Shown here: positions 57,027-64,000 of the stretch, piece by piece | Numbering within the stretch: the stretch's first letter is position 1 | Layout: each line of letters starts with the position of its first letter | NCBI GenBank assembly: GCA_039707465.1 | Contig: CM077643.1 | Span: forward strand, 66,838,605 to 66,902,604 | Source: Rhabdophis nuchalis | Lineage: Eukaryota > Chordata > Lepidosauria > Squamata > Natricidae | Direction of reading: 5' to 3' | Length of the DNA stretch: 64,000 bases | Notes under the pieces: model-generated | The model's input: only the letters and a program-made list of their open reading frames with translations | Told to the model about the DNA's origin: nothing | The model's database searches: none | Position numbers and translations under genes: made by a program

Positions 57027-59370
57027 CAGCCACATTACTCCTGCATAGTAAAGTAACATGTTGCATTTCTGTTTGCATATATTACATTTCTTGTTTATTA
57101 TGCCTCTCTGTGATTAAGTGTACGCATTAAAGCATACCTTCAGCTCCATATATTCCATTCAGGGTTACATGACCAGTACAGAGGAGGGAGGGGACTCAGA
57201 ATGGAGCAGCCATCAGCTTTCTGAACTTCTGCCCTTTTTTCTGAAATGTTTTTCTCTGTAGCTCCAAGCTGAATCCATCACATTTCAGTATTGTATTTGT
57301 TAAACCTCTTTCCCCAGGGGCATCAGCGGAAGAGGGTTGAAAAAGTCAAGCTAGCACATACAATTATGTAATCAAAGGTCCACTTCCTTGTTACATACAG
57401 TATGTCATCTTAATAAAAATGGACTAGAGTTCTCACTCTGTGAGCAGTCTAGATTTTTAAAACCATTCCCCGTGGACACTGCTTATTTTCCATGATACCA
57501 AACTTGGTTCTCTTTTGCTGATTTATAGGGAGTTATCTCGCTAAAAGATAAAGTTCTAACTCCCCAATTTTTAAAAAATGGGACAAAGTTGGTTTTCCAA
57601 CTCATTTTATTCATCTTGAAAATGTTTGTTACAGTGCTAGTTTGCTAGAGTGATAGTCTCCTACTATCATGTAGAGATACATGCTTGATATGTCCTCTGG
57701 TAGGACATGTAAGGATATCATTTCTGATATGACATGTTATGATTTTTCTAGTAGTATCATTCACCACTTCAAAACTCCTTTGAATTTTTCGTAGATGTTT
57801 TCCAACATCACAATGTGCAAATTATTTCCCATACCATAAACTTTATTTTCTAGGGTTTGTTGTTGCTTATATTTTTAATCTCTGAAGAAGACTACAAGAC
57901 AATGTAGCATGTAAGGAATGTACAAGGAAAAGGTACTATACAGTAAAACTGCAAAAACCAGAAAAGAGTAGTAAATTACTGCTTGATTTGCCTCAAATGT
58001 TGTTCTCTTTTTTTCTCTGTCAGGTTTTTTATTGTTTGCTATGAGACTGAAAACAGAAGATGAAGTAGTATTCTTTATTAAAAAATAACCATCAATAGTT
58101 ACATTCATATAATATGCAGGACTTGCTTTAAACCCAGAAATTCAGGATCACTTCTATATAGAGCTCACAAGGATACAGTCACAATCTGCACAATAAATAT
58201 GCAAATGTTTAAACTGATCTACACAACAAGAGCTTGCAATATTGTTTTCATCCAGCGAGTTAGATATGTTTTGTCATTTCAAAAGTGATTGAATATGTTT
58301 TTAATCCACAATATGTAGTCCAGAGGTGAGAGAAGAGAAAGGAAAAAAAAAAGATGAAGCAGAAGGAAGAAGGACAAGCATGACAAGGTTGACAGTCATT
58401 GAAGTTAAACTTAGATATGATAATAAGTAACAATCAAAGCATAGAAGTTAAGAAAATCCTGCATTATTCAACAACAATGAGCGAATTTGCATAAGAAAGA
58501 ATTTTACCGTGGGTGTTTGTGAACACTGAACATATGAACTGAAGAGAGAACTAACACTTTTTAATAAAATAAGAAAAACACACTATGCACACTACCTAGT
58601 TATCTTTCTACCCATTTGTGACATTAATAGGCTAATTTTAATTTCTTTTTAAGGTCTTCAAACACCATTGAAGGCAATCTGGAAGATTCCCTGTTTAGCT
58701 CTTTGTACATTTTTTGGGTCTAAACAAAAATGTGACTTAGATAAGGCCCAGTAAGGAAGTGAAAGGACACAATTGGACTGGTCTTCCGCATTTACAGAGA
58801 TATTACCTCAGAATTCATTATCTTTCATGCATGTCAACCCTGATAAAAATCTTTCTTTCTCCCTTATAGTTACTATTTATTTTGTAATTTTCTTTTTAAA
58901 AAAGCAGTTTGATGTGTCTGTCCTTTGCTTTGGGACAAAAATGAGGTGAATTAAAACAAATGTTGGGATAGTCTGCCTCTCAGATGTGCAAAAACCAAAA
59001 ATCAGAATTTTTCTTTGAACTCAATTGAATTAATAGTTTCTTTAGTGTCACCAAATCTTTTTATATTTTGATAACACTTAAGATCCATCAGGGCTCTGAG
59101 AAAACAAAAGCGATGTTAAGATCTTCACAAAATCTAAATTCATTAGTTTCAAATACCATTAACTACAAATTTATCCCAGTTACTTATAGATGATTCCCAA
59201 TGACTGTAGACAAAAGCTCTTCAAGTTGCCTTCTTTCTCACATCAGCTTCAGATGATCAACTGTGCTCAAGTTTTTAGTAGCCCTGCTGATAGTCTTGTC
59301 CCTAATACACACGTGTGAAAATTTTGTTTTAAAATGTCATCTTTATTATTTTTATAATAACTCAAGGCAG
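57027..59370. other. non-repetitive AT-rich DNA
   Basis: Over 2.3 kb without a recognised gene, RNA or transposon. Confidence 0.45.
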
Positions 59371-59374
59371 GAAA

Positions 59375-59545
59375 CATACCTAACAGTCCTTCCTCCTCTA
59401 CTTTTCTCACAACAATCCTGTGAGGTAGGTTGAGCTGGAGGGTGTGTGTGACTGGCTCAAGGTCAGCCAGCTGGTTTTCATGACTAAGGCAGAACTAGAA
59501 CTCAATTTCCTAGTTTTTAGGTCAATATTTTAACAACTACATCAA
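59375..59545 (-). mobile_element. tRNA-derived SINE, minus strand
   Basis: Plus strand shows CACAACAATCCTGTGAGGTA, TGTGACTGGCTCAAGGTCAG and GACTAAGGCAGAACTAGAAC, the reverse complement of a MIR-like or similar amniote SINE body. The tRNA head (59500-59540) is degraded. Confidence 0.6.
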
Positions 59546-59970
59546 AATGGTTCTTTTCTTTAAAAAATAAAAGGGGGGGGGGAGAGGCAGGAGAGGGAAA
59601 GCACTAAATATTTTTCATGTAATTATTTGGATTCATATTTGTATTCCATAAAGCAGAATGCATGAATTCATCTTGCAAAGGGCTTATTACCAATTAATAG
59701 TCACAGAGTTGTCCAATTAGATCTCAACTCTAAATGCACTTATTATGGAGTGCATCCCATGAGAAGGGTGAGATTGTTAAGTAAACATTTATAAGATTAT
59801 ACTGTCCTAATGGGCATCAGCAGGGAGAGAAATCAGAGGACAAGCGATAAAAAGTGTTCCAGTGACACAATACAAATTCTGCCCTTTATATACTTGCCTG
59901 TATTGCAACACATATTTGAAAGAATTGAACTTACATCATGATATAATAAAATATGTTATCAGTTTGGCAT

Positions 59971-60289
59971 TAGTGGTGGGATGCTGCCAGTTTAGCAATC
60001 AGTTCGGTGAGCGTGTGCTTCTTGCGCACGTGTGCTTTGTGCGCACGTGTGCTTTATGCACAAGTGCAGTGCTGAAAATAGAGCATTTAGAAGCTCAGCT
60101 GCTTACCTTCCAAGTCAGCAATGGTAAGTAAAACAGCTGGTGGAGGGGGAAATCAGTTGTGCTGCATGATTGAGCTAGAAAGCAGGAAATAAGGGACAGG
60201 ATACAGCAGAGGCAGTTGGGCAGAGTCAGCTGATTGTCGGAGCTACCAGTTCACCTGAACCAGCCTGAACCAGCTGAATACCACCACTG
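59971..60289. mobile_element. hAT MITE (319 bp)
   Basis: Left end TAGTGGTGGGATGCTGCC (first base changed), right end TGAATACCACCACTG. Target duplication tttggcat (59963-59970) versus ttttgcat (60290-60297). Contains three close repeats of a GCGCACGTGTGCTTT-type unit at 60010-60060. Confidence 0.85.
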
Positions 60290-60344
60290 TTTTGCATAAT
60301 AATGTTTAGGAATGGATGCCTGTGGCTGAAGTGTTAAAATAAAT

Positions 60345-60500
60345 TTATGTAGAAGTTAGGGTGTTGGTTAGGATATGGAAACACCAGGCTCAAATCCAAT
60401 TCACAGTGGAAGATCATTTAATGACTTTGGACCAATCGTTATTTTTCAGCCCCACCGTCTTTACACGATTGTTATTATGAAAATAAAATTAGAGGAGGTA
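60345..60500 (+). mobile_element. tRNA-derived SINE, plus strand, decayed
   Basis: B box-like GGCTCAAATCC near 60388, then CATTTAATGACTTTGGACCA, CAGCCCCACCGTCTTTACAC and AAATAAAATTAGAGGAGGTA, the usual order of this SINE type (opposite orientation to 59375). Confidence 0.6.
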
Positions 60501-62349
60501 CTACTAAAAATTCCTCCTTAAGTTACAAAATTAAAAACAGGACAGAAACTAGACAACTAATCAATTAAAAAAGAAACCATTAAGCTCAGTTTGCTTGTCA
60601 GCGTCAGTCAACACATGCTTTCCATATGAGTTAATGAAATCCTTGTGTTAAATGACATCACAGTCTTTGCCTAAGAACCTCTTAAATTCTGGATTGGAGA
60701 CATGGTAACATTCCAAGTATATACAACAGCATGGGGTGGACATATTGTTTGTCTGCTCCTTTGAGAAAAAGTTCCCACTGGTCATAAAAGCAACTTTTGA
60801 TAATGAAAATGGAAAACAGTGAATGTTCAGGTTGTCATCAATATACAGTTGCCACGAAACCATTCTCAGGTTCCTTTGTCCTTGCTGCTTTGGAAAAGAG
60901 TTCTTTTCTTGAGATTTTAGATCTAAAATTAGTTTTTCCATAGGAACACAGCACGTGCTTGACTTTGCCACATGAGTCCAATGCCTTGATGAATGGCTTT
61001 AATAACTCACAAAAGGTGCTGGTTTTTGGCTCTCGAGGAGGCTACCTTTGCGTATATAGCACAGCTTACTTCTTCTCATGTCAAGATATTTTTATGGCAG
61101 AAAAGTTATTTTCTACAAATTCCTGAAACTGATCAGATTCACTACCGGGGGAGTTTAAAGTAGTCAAACTGAGCAAATCTATTTTATATTTGACACAAAT
61201 TAAATTTCCACTCTAGATTTTTTTTTCTTTTCCCCATGATGCAGAGAACAACAATATATTGAAAAATTTCATCACGCATCAACATGAATTTAGAAGGATG
61301 AACATGGCATATGGTTATATAAATGTTCACAGTAGTTCATCTAATGCTAATATAATCTAGGAAGCAGAAGCAAAAAAAAAAAAAAGTAAGCAGGAATCTG
61401 AATGGATTCTTGATAGCTGCTGTTGTATTCATGATAATTTTACATTTGTTTAATTTTGGCCTGGAGCAATATTACAAGCATGTTATTAAGAGTACCTTGT
61501 CAGAAAAACACAAAAACTCTCATTTTCCATTCTCCAAACTCAGCTTCCCAAATTCTCTTCATTCTCTTCAGTGATCACTGTAATAATCCAATTGTAACAG
61601 ATGTTATATTTACAGAATTTATATTAGGTCCCCATAATATGAGACATTAAATACATCTCTGCCTTTATTATGCTTCCCCCACCCAATGAATAGTTTCATC
61701 CAATACTAACATCATCCAATGTGTGTATGCATATGCTAGTTTGTGTGTGTATGTTTTAGTATCAGAAACACAGGAGGCATAGAGGAAACCTATTTCTATT
61801 CTTGAAAAAAATATTATCTTGAAAGTCGCATTTGATTTGGGAAGAAATCACCCTTTAGCAATCAATTTGGCTTTGAGTGGTATTCACTACATTTCAGCTT
61901 GTTTGGGTATTTTCAAAATGATTTTAGAATTAATGATTTGTTTTTATTGTGTGCTGTGAATTGCCTCAAGCAGCTGGAGAGGTAAGATGTAACTATTTTA
62001 AAGAAACTCATACATGAATAAATAGTGCTATGGGCAATAAGAACTGATTTACACTGTCAGCTATCAGATTCTCTGAGCTTGGTGAGTCTTATAACTGAAC
62101 TACAGGTTTAAGAACATTATACGTTCCCCTGAATTATAGCACTGCATTGAGAAGTCACGGTTTTACATGCTCCCCCAGGCAAAAAGAATACATTCTTGCA
62201 CAGGTAAAGAAAATTGACCTAGCTCTCTACATATAATTATTCTTAATACAATCTGTAATGTAGTCTACCTCTAGTTTTCTTCATCTCAATTATCCAAAAC
62301 TGGGCACTTGAATTTAAACTCTCTGGATACTTTTAGAAGCTAGTATTGA
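60501..62349. other. non-repetitive DNA with an unassigned open frame
   Basis: No recognised gene or transposon. On the minus strand 60971-60648 a frame of about 107 codons is open (QLYIDDNLNIHCFPFSLSKV, MSTPCCCIYLECYHVSNPEF); its first in-frame ATG lies a few codons in. I recognise no family. Length is near what chance gives in AT-rich DNA. Confidence 0.3.
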
Positions 62350-62357
62350 GAGATACT

Positions 62358-62455
62358 CAGTGGTGGGATTTATTTATTTTTACTATGGGTTCTATGTGAA
62401 TGGCTTTGTGGGCATGGCAGGGGAAGGATACTACAAAATCCCCATTCCACCTCTG
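62358..62455. mobile_element. 98-bp deleted hAT MITE
   Basis: Starts CAGTGGTGGGATTTATTTAT and ends ATTCCACCTCTG. Perfect target duplication gagatact at 62350-62357 and 62456-62463. About two thirds of the family's body is missing, joined inside CAAAATCCCCATTCC. Confidence 0.9.
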
Positions 62456-62463
62456 GAGATACT

Positions 62464-62772
62464 ACTCTAATTGCTTGGGGCTTTATGCTGCAAAGTTCTT
62501 TATAGGGTCTCTTATTATATCTATATGAAGCTACTGGGAAGGGTCATATTCAGGTTTGGTATTATTTACCAATAGTATAGAGAAGGCATGTTCCTTTTGT
62601 TGTAAAAATATCAGAGAAGGTCATCTCAAGAATCTCCTGAATGCTCTAAGCAGTAAAAGTAAAACAAACTTTTCTGGATTCCAATTTTATCCAGAAATTC
62701 TACAGATAAAATCAAGGACTTTTTACAGCGAGGAGTTTGCTAAAATAGGCACATTGACAAAGTAGTCCAATT
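62464..62772. other. non-repetitive DNA
   Basis: Nothing recognised. Confidence 0.4.
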
Positions 62773-62965
62773 AGAACATAGAATAATAGGATTGGAAGGG
62801 TCCTCAGAGATCTTCTAGTCCAATCCCCTGCTGAAGTCAGAAACCTTATACCACACCAATCAAAAGGTTGCCCAATTTATTTTTGAAAACCTTCAGTGAT
62901 GGAGAACGCACAACTCCAGCAGGCAAGCTATTCCACTGATTAATTGTTCTCACTGTTGGAAAAGT
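62773..62965 (-). mobile_element. CR1 3' fragment, minus strand
   Basis: ACATAGAATAATAGGATTGG, TCTTCTAGTCCAATCCCCTG and TCCACTGATTAATTGTTCTC; an older CR1. Confidence 0.85.
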
Positions 62966-64000
62966 GTAGAGATTTGGGATTTAAAGATCCATGGCTGAAA
63001 AAACTGGAGCTCAGTTAGGATTTAAAACAATAGGCACCATAGGCTCCACAGAAGCAAATACTATCTATTGTCTCTTTCCCCATCTCATCATTATAAGCTG
63101 CACTCTTATTAAAATTGCTGTATTACAAGGTTCAGGAAAATAATTTCTGAGTAGCTTACATACAGTTAAATATAGCTTATAATGTTCTTTGCATGAAGGA
63201 ATGGTAATGAGGAGAAAAGGTGGGAGAGATGGGAGAGGAAACAGAGAATGAGGTATTCCTTTATGTCTGTAGAGGTATTTCAGTCTGGTTGCTGAGAGAC
63301 AGAAGAAAAAAAACACATTCTCACTCCAATACTGAAAGGTTCCTGTTACAGTTTTCAGTGTATATATTTTCCCCTAATTTTAACACTGTAGATTCATTCC
63401 TGAAATTCGTATTGCTCCTTCTAACTTAGCCTTGCCTTTTCTGGCATGATAGGAGACATGAATACAGCAAACAATATAGCTCTTCCTAAAGAATCAGCCC
63501 TGTGTAACTGTAAATGAAATTTAAAAAGATGAATTGACCTGGCATCTGAATGAGTGTAGTGTGGCAGTGTCTCCCACCAAAGCTATCAATGAATCTACTG
63601 AATCTACTGAGAAGCAGAGTTGCCCCTTTGATATGTTGTTGATCTGCATTTGCTAAGCAGCCTTCCCAAACTTTTATAGGTTTCAAGTTCTGGAGGTAAC
63701 ACATTCCAGGAAGGAAAGAGAGAAGGGAGGCAGGCTTGAGGTCCCGCTGAGATGTGTAATACAAATAAGCACTTTATGTTCTCAGCTTGATTTCCAGGGA
63801 ACTATTTTTAAAAATATAAAACCTGCCACTACAAATAAAGGTTCCAGCTTACATTAATGGAATAATTTTCCTAAGTTACAAAAGGTAGATTCTGCCCAAA
63901 GATTAGGGAAAATTTCCTAATGGAGAAAGCATCTTGGCAGAGAGCAAATTTGCTAGGTTTGGCAGTGATGACTTTTCCTTCACAAGCAAGCCAGACAGCT
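62966..64000. other. non-repetitive DNA
   Basis: No gene, RNA or transposon recognised to the window end. Confidence 0.45.

Overview
This window looks like vertebrate nuclear DNA, most likely from a squamate reptile and probably a snake. The evidence is its repeat mix: CR1 and L2 non-LTR retrotransposons, an RTE/BovB fragment, an R4-type fragment, a SPIN-like hAT element, tRNA-derived SINEs, a fish-type Tc1 relic, a long (GATA)n array, and many short non-autonomous hAT elements. The taxon is an inference from this mix; no host gene confirms it.

I find no host protein-coding gene. Every long open reading frame I can identify belongs to a transposable element or a microsatellite. Two weak host candidates are recorded: a possible 74-bp exon at 34.6 kb and an unrecognised open frame at 60.6-61.0 kb. 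The window is therefore intergenic or deep in a large intron.

Layout. 0.8-3.0 kb: a minus-strand CR1 carrying a SPIN-like insertion and ending in an inverted duplication, then a second CR1 3' end. 3.2-5.2 kb: a plus-strand CR1-group LINE whose RT frame has one stop. 6.5-8.9 kb: a minus-strand L2 with a nearly intact RT frame, split by an antisense L2 3' end. 9-11.7 kb: a SINE, a fold-back hAT element, a small retroposed sequence with a 19-bp duplication, and a (TCC)n tract. 11.7-23.7 kb: mostly non-repetitive AT-rich DNA with two L2 3' ends, a CR1 fragment and a SINE. 23.7-25.7 kb: a CR1 with a nested DNA element, another DNA element, and (GATA)n. 27.5-34.2 kb: hAT elements, the Tc1 relic and a GC-rich hAT element. 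34.2-42 kb: mostly non-repetitive, with a probable solo LTR at 37.5 kb. 42-48.8 kb: L2, CR1, R4, RTE/BovB, SINEs and a pyrimidine microsatellite. 49.7-62.5 kb: at least eight hAT elements, several with 8-bp target duplications that can be read directly, separated by non-repetitive DNA.

The elements do not cooperate as a pathway. What can be read is a history: CR1 and L2 fragments are the older substrate, later hit by hAT elements, SINEs and other L2 copies. No operon, CRISPR array or obviously new system is visible. The strongest leads are the SPIN-like insertion, the Tc1 relic, the retroposed fragment at 10.8 kb, and the palindromes around the LTR TATA box.
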